From: Nocardia abscessus
GTDB taxonomy: Bacteria; Actinomycetota; Actinomycetes; Mycobacteriales; Mycobacteriaceae
NCBI RefSeq assembly: GCF_015477775.1
Contig: NZ_JADLQO010000014.1
Span: 62,001 to 126,000 of the forward strand
Length of the DNA stretch: 64,000 bases
Direction: 5' to 3'
The position numbers were made by a program, and so were the translations under genes. The notes beneath the pieces are model-generated. The model saw only the letters and a list, made by a program, of their open reading frames with translations, was not told the origin of the DNA and did no database searches. Positions 44,540 to 53,710 of this stretch are shown here, piece by piece (within the stretch, counting starts at the first letter, position 1; the number at the start of each line of letters is the position of its first letter).

Positions 44540-46162
44540 GTGCGCATTCTCGGAATAAACGCGATATTCCATGATCCCGCCGCCGCCCTGATCGTGGACG
44601 GCGAAATAGTCGCGGCGGCCGAAGAAGAGCGGTTCACCCGCCGCAAGCACGGCAAGCGACCGGTGCCGTTCTCCGCGTGGGAGCTGCCCGAGCAAGCGGC
44701 CGCCTGGTGTCTGGACCGCGCGGGATTACGTCCCGATCAGCTCGACGCGGTGGGCTACTCCTACGACCCGAGGCTGGTCGATCATTCGCTCGGCGGTCTC
44801 GATCGAAACAGCGAAGAGACCCGTACGGACTACGCTTTCCGAGCGCCCGGGTTCCTCGCGGCCGCATTGCCCGGCCTCGATCCCGCGATCGTGCGCTTCG
44901 TACGACATCACCTGGCGCACGCCGCATCCGCGGCGCTCGCGGCCCCGGCGGGTGACTGCGCGGTTCTGGTAGCCGACGGACGCGGCGAAAGCCAGTCCTA
45001 CCTCGCCGGAGAATACCGCGACGGCAAATTCGTGGAGTTGGCGTCGCAGCGGCTGCCGCACTCACTCGGACTGATGTACGAGGACCTCACCGAACATCTC
45101 GGGTTCACCCGGTCGAGCGACGAATACAAGGTGATGGCTCTCGCCTCCTACGGCACGCCCCGGTTCCTCGACCGGTTCCGGGACCTCCTGTACCCCACCG
45201 GTGACGGTGGTTTCCGCACCGAGCCGGTGGACTGGGCGGGCTTCGCACCCGCCGTGACCGGTGGCGAGCCCGGGCGCGACCATGCCGACCTGGCCGCGAG
45301 TGTGCAACGTCGACTCGAGGACGTGCTGCTGGAGTTGACCTCCTGGCTGCATCGTCAGACCGGGCATCGGACTCTCACGCTGGCCGGTGGGATCGCGCTG
45401 AACTGCGTGGCCAACAGCCGACTGCACGCCGAAGGCCCCTACGAACAGATCTGGGTGCAACCGGCGGCAGGTGACGCGGGCACCGCACTGGGCGCCGCGC
45501 TGCAATTGGCTGCCGAGTTCGGGGAGCGCGCCACCCCGATGCGGGGGGCCGGCCTGGGCCGCGAGTGGACCGATCCCGAGCTGGAAAGTGTTCTCCGCAC
45601 GGCGAAGGTCGGGTACACGAGGTCCGCGGACGTGGCGACCGACGTGGCGCGAGCGCTCGCGGAGGACCAGGTGGTGGCCTGGTTCCAGGGCAGGGCGGAA
45701 TTCGGCCCGCGCGCACTCGGGCATCGCTCGCTGCTGGCGCATCCCGGCCGGGCCGCGAATCTCGAACGCCTGAACGAGGTGAAAGGGCGCGAGCAATTCC
45801 GTCCGCTCGCGCCGATGGTGCTCGCCGACCGGGCGTCCGAGATCTTCGGACGCGGGCCGCTGCCGAGCCCGTACATGCTGTTCGTCCACGACGTCGCCCC
45901 GGCGTGGCGGGCACGCATCCCCGCGGTGACCCATGTGGACGGCACCGCGCGCGTCCAGACCGTCGACCCCGCCGACAACCCGGTCCTGGCGAGGATGCTG
46001 GCCGAGTTCGACAGGCGCACGGGTCTGCCCGTGGTGGTCAATACGAGCCTGAACACAGCGGGCAGGCCGATGGTCGATTCGCCCCGCGACGCCCTCGAGT
46101 GCTTCGGTTCGGCTCCGATCGATCTGCTCGCCATCGGCTCCTTTCTGGTGCGTCGCCCATGA
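44540..46162 (+). CDS. Carbamoyltransferase, NodU/CmcH type
   Basis: 540 residues. Transfers a carbamoyl group from carbamoyl phosphate to a sugar hydroxyl via carbamoyl-AMP. The N-terminal (Kae1-like) domain has NAIFHDPAAALIVDG and VRHHLAHAASAAL with metal-binding His. The C-terminal YrdC-like part has GRAEFGPRALGHRSLLAHP, the diagnostic motif. GTG 44540 follows AAAGGCGGG. The 107-bp gap before it is the only larger gap in the operon and could hold an internal promoter. It likely decorates the heptose or pentose made by the neighbours. Confidence 0.93.
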   Translation: MRILGINAIFHDPAAALIVDGEIVAAAEEERFTRRKHGKRPVPFSAWELPEQAAAWCLDRAGLRPDQLDAVGYSYDPRLVDHSLGGLDRNSEETRTDYAFRAPGFLAAALPGLDPAIVRFVRHHLAHAASAALAAPAGDCAVLVADGRGESQSYLAGEYRDGKFVELASQRLPHSLGLMYEDLTEHLGFTRSSDEYKVMALASYGTPRFLDRFRDLLYPTGDGGFRTEPVDWAGFAPAVTGGEPGRDHADLAASVQRRLEDVLLELTSWLHRQTGHRTLTLAGGIALNCVANSRLHAEGPYEQIWVQPAAGDAGTALGAALQLAAEFGERATPMRGAGLGREWTDPELESVLRTAKVGYTRSADVATDVARALAEDQVVAWFQGRAEFGPRALGHRSLLAHPGRAANLERLNEVKGREQFRPLAPMVLADRASEIFGRGPLPSPYMLFVHDVAPAWRARIPAVTHVDGTARVQTVDPADNPVLARMLAEFDRRTGLPVVVNTSLNTAGRPMVDSPRDALECFGSAPIDLLAIGSFLVRRP

Positions 46163-47658
46163 ACGGCCACACCGTGGACTACAGCGTCGTCATCCCGACC
46201 ACGGGCCGGGAGAGCCTTCGCTCGCTACTCGAGTCGCTCGACAGCGCGACCGGCCCGAAGCCACGGGAAATCATCGTGGTAGACGATCGGCCCAGCGCAG
46301 GACCGCTACCGCTGCCCGACACCGTGCCTCCGGTACGGATCGTCCGCTCCGGTGGCCGCGGACCCGCCGCAGCCAGGAACGCCGGGTGGCAGCACGCCGC
46401 GGGCACGTGGATCGCCTTCCTCGACGACGATGTGCTCACCGCGTCGGACTGGCCTGCCCGCTTGGCCGAGGACCTGCACGCTCTCGACGAGAGAACGGCG
46501 GCGTCCACGGCCCGTATCGAAGTCCCGTTGCCGAGGCACCGCCGACCGACCGACGCGGAACGGGGAACCGCGCGACTGGCCACCGCGCGGTGGATCACCG
46601 CGGACATGGCCTATCGCCGCTGCGTGCTGGTCGAGGTCGGTGGCTTCGACGAACGGTTCCCCAGGGCATTCCGGGAGGACGCCGACCTGGCGCTGCGGGT
46701 CTGCCTCGCCGGTTACGTCATCGCGTCCGGACAACGGCTCACCTGCCACCCGGTCCGCGGCTCAGGGCCCATGGCCAGTGTGCGCGTGCAACGCGGGAAC
46801 GCCGACAACGCGCTACTGCGGCGAAAGTACGGCGCTCGCTGGCGTCAGCGCATCGGCGAAGACGCCGGACGTCTCCCCCGCCACGCGCTCACCACGGCCG
46901 CGGGTATCGCGGCCATCGCGACCGGCATCGCGGGCCGCGAACGCTCCGCCCTCGGGTTCGCGGCGCTCTGGACGGCGCTGACCGGCGAATTCGCCACGCG
47001 CAGGATCCTGCCCGGGCCCCGCACGCCCAGCGAGATCGGCCGGATGACAGTGAGCAGTGCGCTGATTCCGCCTGCCGCGTGCTGGCACCGGCTGCGCGGT
47101 GAGTGGCGCCACCGGAAGGCGACCCACGATTCGCCGCTGGCGCTGTTGTTCGACCGGGACGACACCCTCATCATCGATGTCCCGTACCTTGCCGATCCCA
47201 CCAAGGTTCAGCCGGTGCCGGGCGCCGTCGACGCGCTCCGGCAGGTGCGCGCGGCAGGCATTCAGCTCGGCGTCGTGAGCAACCAGTCCGGGGTAGCGCG
47301 AGGACTGATCAGCCCGGGACAGCTCGTCGCGGTGAACTCCCGGGTCGAGCAACTGCTCGGACCGTTCGCCACCTGGCAGGTGTGCGTGCACGGCGAAGGC
47401 GACGGCTGCGCGTGCCGCAAACCTCGGCCCGGCCTGGTTCGACGGGCCGCGGCGGACCTCGGCGTCGACATCGGCAGGTGTGTGCTCATCGGTGACACCG
47501 GCGCCGATGTCAGCGCCGCGATATCCGCGGGCGCACGGGCGATTCTGGTGCCGACGGCCAGAACCCGCCCCGAAGAGGTGCACCGCGCGCATCGCGAAGC
47601 GACCGTGGCGCGGGATCTGACCGAAGCCGTACGGCTGGCGATGGCCGGTGTGCCATGA
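46159..47658 (+). CDS. GT2 glycosyltransferase fused to GmhB-like HAD phosphatase
   Basis: 499 residues. Residues 1-290: GT-A family 2 transferase (VVIPTTGRESLRSLLESLDS, FLDDDV DxD motif, FREDADLALRVCLAGY). Residues 325-499: HAD phosphatase of the D,D-heptose 1,7-bisphosphate phosphatase (GmhB) type. Its motifs are LLFDRDDTLIIDV, VVSNQSGVARG, and a zinc-site-like CVHGEGDGCACRKPRPGL. IGDTGADVSAA completes the HAD set. The fusion supplies the missing phosphatase step of heptose activation in this operon, joined to a transferase. ATG overlaps the previous stop. Confidence 0.9.
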   Translation: MNGHTVDYSVVIPTTGRESLRSLLESLDSATGPKPREIIVVDDRPSAGPLPLPDTVPPVRIVRSGGRGPAAARNAGWQHAAGTWIAFLDDDVLTASDWPARLAEDLHALDERTAASTARIEVPLPRHRRPTDAERGTARLATARWITADMAYRRCVLVEVGGFDERFPRAFREDADLALRVCLAGYVIASGQRLTCHPVRGSGPMASVRVQRGNADNALLRRKYGARWRQRIGEDAGRLPRHALTTAAGIAAIATGIAGRERSALGFAALWTALTGEFATRRILPGPRTPSEIGRMTVSSALIPPAACWHRLRGEWRHRKATHDSPLALLFDRDDTLIIDVPYLADPTKVQPVPGAVDALRQVRAAGIQLGVVSNQSGVARGLISPGQLVAVNSRVEQLLGPFATWQVCVHGEGDGCACRKPRPGLVRRAAADLGVDIGRCVLIGDTGADVSAAISAGARAILVPTARTRPEEVHRAHREATVARDLTEAVRLAMAGVP

Positions 47659-48698
47659 CCGGCCGGGCGCTGGTGGCGCGCATGGACAACCTCGGCGACG
47701 TGCTGCTGGCCGGGCCGTGCGTGCGTGCGGTGGCGGCGCACGTCGATTCGGTGACGCTGCTGACCGGGCCCCGAGGTCGTGGCGCCGGGGAGCTGTTGCC
47801 GGGTGTGGAACAGATCTCGACCTGGTGCGCTCCCTGGATCGATCCGGAACCGCCCCCGGTCGCGTCGGCGGGTATCACCGCGTTCATCGATCGGATACGC
47901 GCCATCGACGTGGATCTGGCATTGATCCTCACGTCTTTTCACCAGTCGCCGCTGCCGCTGGCACTGCTGCTCAGGATGGCCGGTGTTCCGTGGATCGGCG
48001 CGATCTCGGAGGACTACCCCGGTTCGTTGCTGGATCTGCGCCACCGCGTGGAAGGCGATCCACCCGAAGCCGAACGCGCGCTTTCGCTCGCCGAGGCGGC
48101 CGGTTTCCGGCTACCGCCCGGTGACGACGGGAAACTCGCCGTCCGGCAGCCGTTGCCGGACGTCCGCGGCCTGACCGGCGAGCCGGGCTACGTGGTGGTG
48201 CACCCGGCCGCTTCGGTACCGGCGCGGCAGCCGTCCTCGTCTTGTTCGGCGGCCATCGTCGCCGCACTCACCAGCGCCGGTCACCGGGTGATCGTGACCG
48301 GCGCCGCCTCCGACCGACCGCTCACCGGCGCTGTCGCGGGCAGCCACGCCCTCGACCTCGGTGGAGCCACCACCCTGCCCGAGCTCGCCGCCGTGCTGCG
48401 CGACGCGAGCGTCGTGGTGGCGCCCAACACCGGTCCGGCGCATCTCGCCGCGGCCGTCGGGACACCCGTGGTCTCCCTCTTCGCGCCGGTCGTGCCCGCC
48501 GAGCGGTGGGCGCCGTACGGCGTGCCGGTGGCCGTGCTCGGTGACCAGCGAGCACTGTGCCGGGGCAGCAGGGCTCGGGAATGCCCGGTGGTGAATCATC
48601 CGTGCCTCGAGTCGATCACTCCGGAGCGGGTCGTCATGGTGGCCGAAGAACTCGGTGCAGGCAGGCATTCGCAGCTGCGGACAGGAGGTGTGCGGTGA
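47655..48698 (+). CDS. Glycosyltransferase family 9 (heptosyltransferase-like)
   Basis: 347 residues, GT-B fold of the ADP-heptose:LPS heptosyltransferase family. RMDNLGDVLLAGP near the start binds the acceptor side. VVVHPAASVPARQPSS, LGGATTLPELAAVLRDASVV, and APNTGPAHLAAAVGTPVVSLFAP form the donor site. Acceptor unknown; this organism has no LPS, so a cell-envelope or secreted glycan is expected. The start ATG overlaps the previous TGA by four bases. Confidence 0.92.
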   Translation: MTGRALVARMDNLGDVLLAGPCVRAVAAHVDSVTLLTGPRGRGAGELLPGVEQISTWCAPWIDPEPPPVASAGITAFIDRIRAIDVDLALILTSFHQSPLPLALLLRMAGVPWIGAISEDYPGSLLDLRHRVEGDPPEAERALSLAEAAGFRLPPGDDGKLAVRQPLPDVRGLTGEPGYVVVHPAASVPARQPSSSCSAAIVAALTSAGHRVIVTGAASDRPLTGAVAGSHALDLGGATTLPELAAVLRDASVVVAPNTGPAHLAAAVGTPVVSLFAPVVPAERWAPYGVPVAVLGDQRALCRGSRARECPVVNHPCLESITPERVVMVAEELGAGRHSQLRTGGVR

Positions 48699-49258
48699 TC
48701 GAGGAACATTTCGCGGCTTTGCACACGGCACTGGAGCGCACCAGTTGCGTCGCACCCGACATCCGCAGATGGGGGCGCGAACTGGCGGACGTACTCGACA
48801 ACGGCGGCAGATTGCTCGCGTGCGGCAACGGTGGCAGCGCCGCCGAAGCCCAGCACCTGACCGGAGAGCTGGTCGGCCGCTTCCGTAACGAGCGGCGCCC
48901 GCTGTCGGCGATCGCCCTGCACGCCGACACTTCGGCGAGCACCGCGATCGTGAACGACTACGGCGAAACCGAACTGTTCGCGCGTCAGGTCCGCGCGCAC
49001 GGCAGGCCCGACGATGTCCTCGTCTTGTTGTCCACCAGCGGCGCCAGCCCGAACGTCCTGGCCGCGGCGAAAGCGGCGCACGACATCGGCGTCACCACGT
49101 GGGCCATGACCGGACCAGCGCCGAATCCGCTCGCGGCACTGTGCGACGACGCGGTGGCCGTGGACGCACCCACCACCGCCACCGTGCAGGAAGTGCACCT
49201 GGTCCTGGTGCACGCCCTGTGTTCGGCGCTCGACGAGGCGCTGGGAATACCCACATGA
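48695..49258 (+). CDS. gmhA: SIS-domain sedoheptulose-7-phosphate isomerase (GmhA-like)
   Basis: 187 residues from GTG 48695, which has GGAGG six bases upstream and overlaps the previous stop. GGRLLACGNGGSAAEAQHLTGELVGRF and DVLVLLSTSGASPNVLAA are the SIS motifs of phosphoheptose isomerase. It converts sedoheptulose 7-phosphate to heptose 7-phosphate, the first step to activated heptose. With the HldE-like gene and the fused GmhB-like domain the pathway is complete. Confidence 0.92.
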   Translation: MIEEHFAALHTALERTSCVAPDIRRWGRELADVLDNGGRLLACGNGGSAAEAQHLTGELVGRFRNERRPLSAIALHADTSASTAIVNDYGETELFARQVRAHGRPDDVLVLLSTSGASPNVLAAAKAAHDIGVTTWAMTGPAPNPLAALCDDAVAVDAPTTATVQEVHLVLVHALCSALDEALGIPT

Positions 49259-50631
49259 AGCCGTTGGTCGTGGTCGGCGACACCATCCTCGACGTCGACA
49301 TTGAGGGTGTCGCCGACCGGTTGTCGCCCGAAGCGCCCGTGCCCGTGGTGGACGTGACACGCCAGTGGGTACGCCCCGGCGGCGCCGGTCTGGCCGCCGC
49401 GCTGGCCGCCCGGTCGGTCGACGGGGTCTCGCTCGTCACGGCGACCACCGACGACCAGGACGGCCGCACCCTCGCGCAGCTGCTCGACCGAGACGTTCAG
49501 CTCGTTCCGATGCTGCTGCGCGGCGAGACGGTGCGCAAGACCCGCATCCGCGCCGCCGGTCAGTCGCTGCTGCGGCTGGACACCGGCGACGGGACGGCGG
49601 ATGGCGGCTCGGTGAGCGCTGCGGTCACCGAGACACTGCGGGCGGCGGGCGCGATCCTCGTCGCGGACTACGGCCGAGGCGTCGCCGCGCATCCGCAGAT
49701 CCGGCAACTGCTGACCGAACTGGCCCGGTCCGTGCCGGTGGTGTGGGATCCACACCCGCGCGGCCCGGCGCCGACGCCGGGAATGTCACTGGTCTCGCCG
49801 AATCTGAAGGAGGCGCGCCGGTTCGCGCCGGGATACGCGGAACCCGATGAGTTGGCGAAGGTACTTCGCGACGAGTGGGAGGCGGATTCCGTCGCAGTCA
49901 CCACCGGACCGGGCGGTGCGGTGCTGGCCAATGGGAAGCGGCTCACCATGGTGCCCGTGCCCGCCGAGCTACGTGGCCACGCCCGTTCCGACACTTGCGG
50001 CGCGGGCGACCGCTTCGCGTCGGCCGCCACCGCAGCGCTCTTCGACGGCTCCACAGTGGCCGACGCGGTGTCGCACGCCGTGGACGAGGCGGCCAGGTTC
50101 GTCGCGGCCGGAGGCGCGGCCACGCTGTCCGTCTGCGACAGCACGGCCGCCGCGAAGGCACACGCCGCGGACGAGGGCCGGTCGGCGTTCGAGGTGGCGG
50201 CCAGGATCAGAGCGCGCGGCGGCAGACTCGTCGCCACCGGCGGCTGTTTCGATCTGCTGCATCCCGGTCATGTGAGCTTGCTGCGCCAGGCTCGCGCCAT
50301 GGGCGACGCGTTGGTGGTCTGCCTCAACTCCGACGCGTCGGTGCGGCATCTGAAAGGGCCGCGCCGTCCGATCGTCCCCGCGGGTGACCGCGCCCGGTTG
50401 CTCACCGCACTGTCCTCGGTGGACGCCGTCGTCGTGTTCGACGAAGCCGGACCGAGCGCACTGCTGGCCCGTCTTCGCCCCGATGTCTGGGTCAAGGGCG
50501 GCGACTATTCCGGCGCGGAGCTTCCCGAGGCCGAGGTCGTTCGCGGTTACGGCGGCGAGATCGCGCTGATCCCAACGGTTCCCGGTTACTCGACCTCACA
50601 GCTCGTCGCCGCGGCCGAGGGCCGTGGCTGA
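49255..50631 (+). CDS. hldE: Bifunctional heptose-7-phosphate kinase / heptose-1-phosphate nucleotidyltransferase
   Basis: 458 residues. N-terminal PfkB/ribokinase domain: VVGDTILDVDIEG, GGAGLAAALAARSVDGV and SDTCGAGDRFASA with the catalytic Asp. C-terminal nucleotidyltransferase domain from ~320: GGCFDLLHPGHVSLLRQA (HxGH), NSDASVRHLKGPRRP, and WVKGGDYS. It phosphorylates heptose 7-phosphate at C1 and later adds the nucleotide. Whether ADP- or GDP-heptose is made cannot be read from the sequence. ATG overlaps the previous stop. Confidence 0.93.
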   Translation: MKPLVVVGDTILDVDIEGVADRLSPEAPVPVVDVTRQWVRPGGAGLAAALAARSVDGVSLVTATTDDQDGRTLAQLLDRDVQLVPMLLRGETVRKTRIRAAGQSLLRLDTGDGTADGGSVSAAVTETLRAAGAILVADYGRGVAAHPQIRQLLTELARSVPVVWDPHPRGPAPTPGMSLVSPNLKEARRFAPGYAEPDELAKVLRDEWEADSVAVTTGPGGAVLANGKRLTMVPVPAELRGHARSDTCGAGDRFASAATAALFDGSTVADAVSHAVDEAARFVAAGGAATLSVCDSTAAAKAHAADEGRSAFEVAARIRARGGRLVATGGCFDLLHPGHVSLLRQARAMGDALVVCLNSDASVRHLKGPRRPIVPAGDRARLLTALSSVDAVVVFDEAGPSALLARLRPDVWVKGGDYSGAELPEAEVVRGYGGEIALIPTVPGYSTSQLVAAAEGRG

Positions 50632-50651
50632 CCCGAGAACGAAGGAGCGCG

Positions 50652-51341
50652 ATGCGAACCCTCGGCAATATCGTGATCACCGGCGGTGCTTCGGGGCTCG
50701 GCGCGGCGGTGGCCGCCGCCGTCCGTGAGAACGGGGGCCGCCCCTACGTGATCGACCGGGTGGAGCCCCAGACGCCCGTCGACTTCGCGCGTGCCGACCT
50801 CGCCGATACGGCCGCCGCCGAACGAGCTGTGCGCGACCTCGTCGAGCGCGCGGGCGGCCGGATCGACGGCGTGTTCACCGCCGCGGGAACCGACGCCTGC
50901 GGTCCACTGGACAAGGTGCCCACCGCGAAATGGGAGCACGTGGTCCAGGTCAATCTGTTCGGCACGGCCGCCGTGGTGCGGGCCGCCCTTCCTGCCCTGC
51001 GGAGAAGCAAGGGAACGGTAGTGACCTGTGCTTCCACCCTGGGCATCAAGGCCGTCGGTGACGCGACCGCCTACTGCGCTTCGAAATTCGGTGTGATCGG
51101 CTTCACGAGGGCCCTCGCCGCCGAAACCGCGGGCAGCGTCGGGGTGACCCTGCTGATCCCTGGCGGAATGCACACCGCCTTCTTCGACGACCGCGACGAG
51201 CAGTACAAACCGCCGCCCGACGCGAAACTCAACCAACCCGAGGACGTCGCCGACGCAGTCGTTTTCGCGCTGCGCCAGCCGCCGGGCTGCGAGGTCAGGG
51301 AAATGGTCGTGTGCGCATCGGAAGAGGGATCGTGGCCTTGA
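50652..51341 (+). CDS. Short-chain dehydrogenase in the heptose operon
   Basis: 229 residues, classical SDR. ITGGASGLGAAVA at residues 9-20, FTAAGT for the NNAG position, TCASTLG, and YCASKFGVIGF (Tyr-x3-Lys). It is shorter than most SDRs but complete. AAGGAGCG precedes the ATG. In the operon it may oxidise or reduce a nucleotide-linked sugar, for example at C4 or C6. The substrate is inferred only from context. Confidence 0.9.
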   Translation: MRTLGNIVITGGASGLGAAVAAAVRENGGRPYVIDRVEPQTPVDFARADLADTAAAERAVRDLVERAGGRIDGVFTAAGTDACGPLDKVPTAKWEHVVQVNLFGTAAVVRAALPALRRSKGTVVTCASTLGIKAVGDATAYCASKFGVIGFTRALAAETAGSVGVTLLIPGGMHTAFFDDRDEQYKPPPDAKLNQPEDVADAVVFALRQPPGCEVREMVVCASEEGSWP

Positions 51342-52282
51342 CCGGCTCGATTCTCGTGCTCCGCGCGCTCGGGCTCGGCGACCTGCTGACCATCGTCCCC
51401 GCCTTGCGTGGACTGCGGAACGCCTACCCGGACGACCGCCTGGTGCTCGCCGCGCCGGAAGCGCTTCGCGATCTGGTCGACCTCATCGACGCCGTCGACG
51501 AACTGCTGCCGACGGCGGGATTGGGTGTGCTCCGATGGCAGGGCGCATCGCCGAGGTTGGCGGTCAACTTGCACGGCAGCGGGCCGGAAAGCATTCGTGA
51601 TCTGCTGGCGCAACGTCCGGACGCACTGCTGACCCATCGCCATCCGGATTTCCCCCAACTTCCCGGCCTCGACTGGCGCGACGACCTGCACGAGGTGGAT
51701 CGCTGGTGCCGACTACTGGAATACGGACGAATCGACGTCGATCCGACCGCGTTGCAGCTCCCTGAGCCGCCGGAGCCCGCCCCCGAGCCGAACGCGATCG
51801 TGATCCATCCCGGCGCGGCTTATCCCGCACGCCGCTGGCCATCCGAACGTTTCGCTCGCGTGGCACGGGCATTCGATGCCGACGGCCACCGAGTGGTGAT
51901 CACCGGTACGCACGCCGAGATCCCGTTGGCGAGGGCGGTCGCGGAGAAGGCGGGCTTACCGCCCTCAGCGGTGTACGCGGGACGCACCGACCTGGCGGGA
52001 CTCGCCGCACTGGTGGCCGCCGCGGCATTGGTCGTGTGCGGTGACACCGGCGTCGGGCATCTCGCCACCGCCTTCGGCACACCGTCGGTAGTGCTGTTCG
52101 GCCCCACGCCGCCGCACCGATGGGGGCCGCCCGCCGCCGCGAAACACCATGTAGCGCTGTGGGCGGGCGCCGTCGGCGATCCGCATGCCGCCTATCCGGA
52201 TCCCGGCCTGCTCATGGTGCGACCCGAGCAGGTGCTCACGGCCGCGGCCGGATTGCTCGGGGAGAAGGTGCGCCATGGGTAG
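51332..52282 (+). CDS. Glycosyltransferase family 9 (second copy)
   Basis: 316 residues from GTG 51332; TTG 51338, overlapping the previous TGA, is an alternative. VLRALGLGDLLTIVPALRGL is the GT9 N-terminus; VIHPGAAYPARRWPSERFA and CGDTGVGHLATAFGTPSVVLFGPT form the nucleotide-heptose site. It is diverged from the other GT9 in the operon, so the two likely make different linkages. Confidence 0.92.
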   Translation: MALTGSILVLRALGLGDLLTIVPALRGLRNAYPDDRLVLAAPEALRDLVDLIDAVDELLPTAGLGVLRWQGASPRLAVNLHGSGPESIRDLLAQRPDALLTHRHPDFPQLPGLDWRDDLHEVDRWCRLLEYGRIDVDPTALQLPEPPEPAPEPNAIVIHPGAAYPARRWPSERFARVARAFDADGHRVVITGTHAEIPLARAVAEKAGLPPSAVYAGRTDLAGLAALVAAAALVVCGDTGVGHLATAFGTPSVVLFGPTPPHRWGPPAAAKHHVALWAGAVGDPHAAYPDPGLLMVRPEQVLTAAAGLLGEKVRHG

Positions 52283-53594
52283 CCGTGTCGGTGTGGTCGG
52301 CGCAGGCTACGTGGGGCTCACTACTGCCGCTTGCCTCGCCCACCTGGGACACCACGTGGTCTGTGTCGACAACGACGAGTCCAAGGTCGAGGCTCTTCGC
52401 GCGGGCACGGTCCCGATCGTGGAGCCCGGCTTGCCGGAACTGGTTCGGGAAGGGCTCTCGGAGAACCGGCTCGTCTTCACCTCGGACCCACGGGCGCTGC
52501 ACGAATGCGAAGTGGTCCTGCTGTGCCTTCCTACGCCCATGGGCGCCCGCGGTACGGCCGACCTGGGCGTGATCGAAGACGCGCTCGCGAGATTGTCCAC
52601 CGTCCTGCCGCCGGATTGCGTGCTCGTCACCAAGTCCACCGTTCCGGTCGGCACCGCGGCGCGCATCCCTGCCCTGTCCGGTCTCGCGAGCACGGCCGTC
52701 ATCAGCAACCCGGAATTCCTCCGGGAGGGCCACGCGGTGGAGGACTTCCTGCGCCCCGATCGCGTCCTCCTCGGCGCGGCCGAGCAGGATCGGGAGTCGG
52801 CCGATCGTGTGGCGGCGCTCTACGCCGGAACGGGCGCGCCGGTCCTGCGGTCGGATTCGGCCAGCGCGGAACTCGCCAAGTACGCCAGCAATGCTTTTCT
52901 CGCGGTGAAACTCTCGTTTGTGAACACGCTGGCCGAACTGTGCGAACGGGTCGGCGCCGATATCACGAAGGTCACCGGCGCGATGGGAATGGACGATCGG
53001 ATCGGTCCGGCCTTCCTCGCGCCAGGTCCCGGCTGGGGCGGCTCGTGCCTGCCCAAGGACACGCGCGCGCTCTTACGGGCCGCGGAGGCGGCGGGGGTCG
53101 ACTTCGCCATGCTTCGTGCCGCGCTGCGAGCCAACGACCATCAGCGAGCGATGGTGCTGCGCAAGATCCGCCGCGCGGCCACCGGTACGGTCGACGGCTC
53201 GCTGTCGGGGACGCGGATCGGCGTGCTCGGCCTCGCGTTCAAGGCCGGGACGGGGGACCTGCGGGAGTCCCCCGCCGTCGCGGTCGCGCGGCAGCTTTCC
53301 CTTCACGAAGCCACGGTCACCGCGTATGACCCATGTGTCCCGGAGTCGGGCGCCCCCGGCCTCGACGGCATTCGAGTGGTGGACGACCCATATCTGGTGG
53401 CGAAAGAGGCCGACGCGATCGTAATCCTCACCGAATGGCCGGAGTTCCGTTCGCTCGACTGGGCGAGGATCGCGACCGACGTGGAGCGGGCCGTGATCGT
53501 GGACACCCGAAATCTGCTCGACGAGCGCCTGCTGAGCGGCACCGGCTTCACATTGCTGAGCACCGGAACCGCCAGGCACGACGCGTGCCAATGA
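52275..53594 (+). CDS. UDP-glucose/GDP-mannose dehydrogenase family protein
   Basis: 439 residues. NAD domain GVVGAGYVGLTTAACLA; STVPVGTA and SNPEFLREGHAVEDF; catalytic Cys in GWGGSCLPKDTRALL; and a C-terminal domain with LGLAFKAGTGDLRESPA. It most likely makes UDP-glucuronate, the substrate of the UXS-like enzyme in the same operon. Last gene of the operon; ATG overlaps the previous stop. GDP-mannose or UDP-GlcNAc forms are less likely but possible. Confidence 0.92.
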   Translation: MGSRVGVVGAGYVGLTTAACLAHLGHHVVCVDNDESKVEALRAGTVPIVEPGLPELVREGLSENRLVFTSDPRALHECEVVLLCLPTPMGARGTADLGVIEDALARLSTVLPPDCVLVTKSTVPVGTAARIPALSGLASTAVISNPEFLREGHAVEDFLRPDRVLLGAAEQDRESADRVAALYAGTGAPVLRSDSASAELAKYASNAFLAVKLSFVNTLAELCERVGADITKVTGAMGMDDRIGPAFLAPGPGWGGSCLPKDTRALLRAAEAAGVDFAMLRAALRANDHQRAMVLRKIRRAATGTVDGSLSGTRIGVLGLAFKAGTGDLRESPAVAVARQLSLHEATVTAYDPCVPESGAPGLDGIRVVDDPYLVAKEADAIVILTEWPEFRSLDWARIATDVERAVIVDTRNLLDERLLSGTGFTLLSTGTARHDACQ

Positions 53595-53710
53595 CCGACT
53601 CTCCGAAGGGAGAAGAGCGACGGCGCGCCCCGACCGCGCCGTCACTCAGCTTCTTCGGACCGCCCGCAGGGTCGGTGCGGCAGGCGCAGCTTCCCGCCGC
53701 CGAACCTCGC

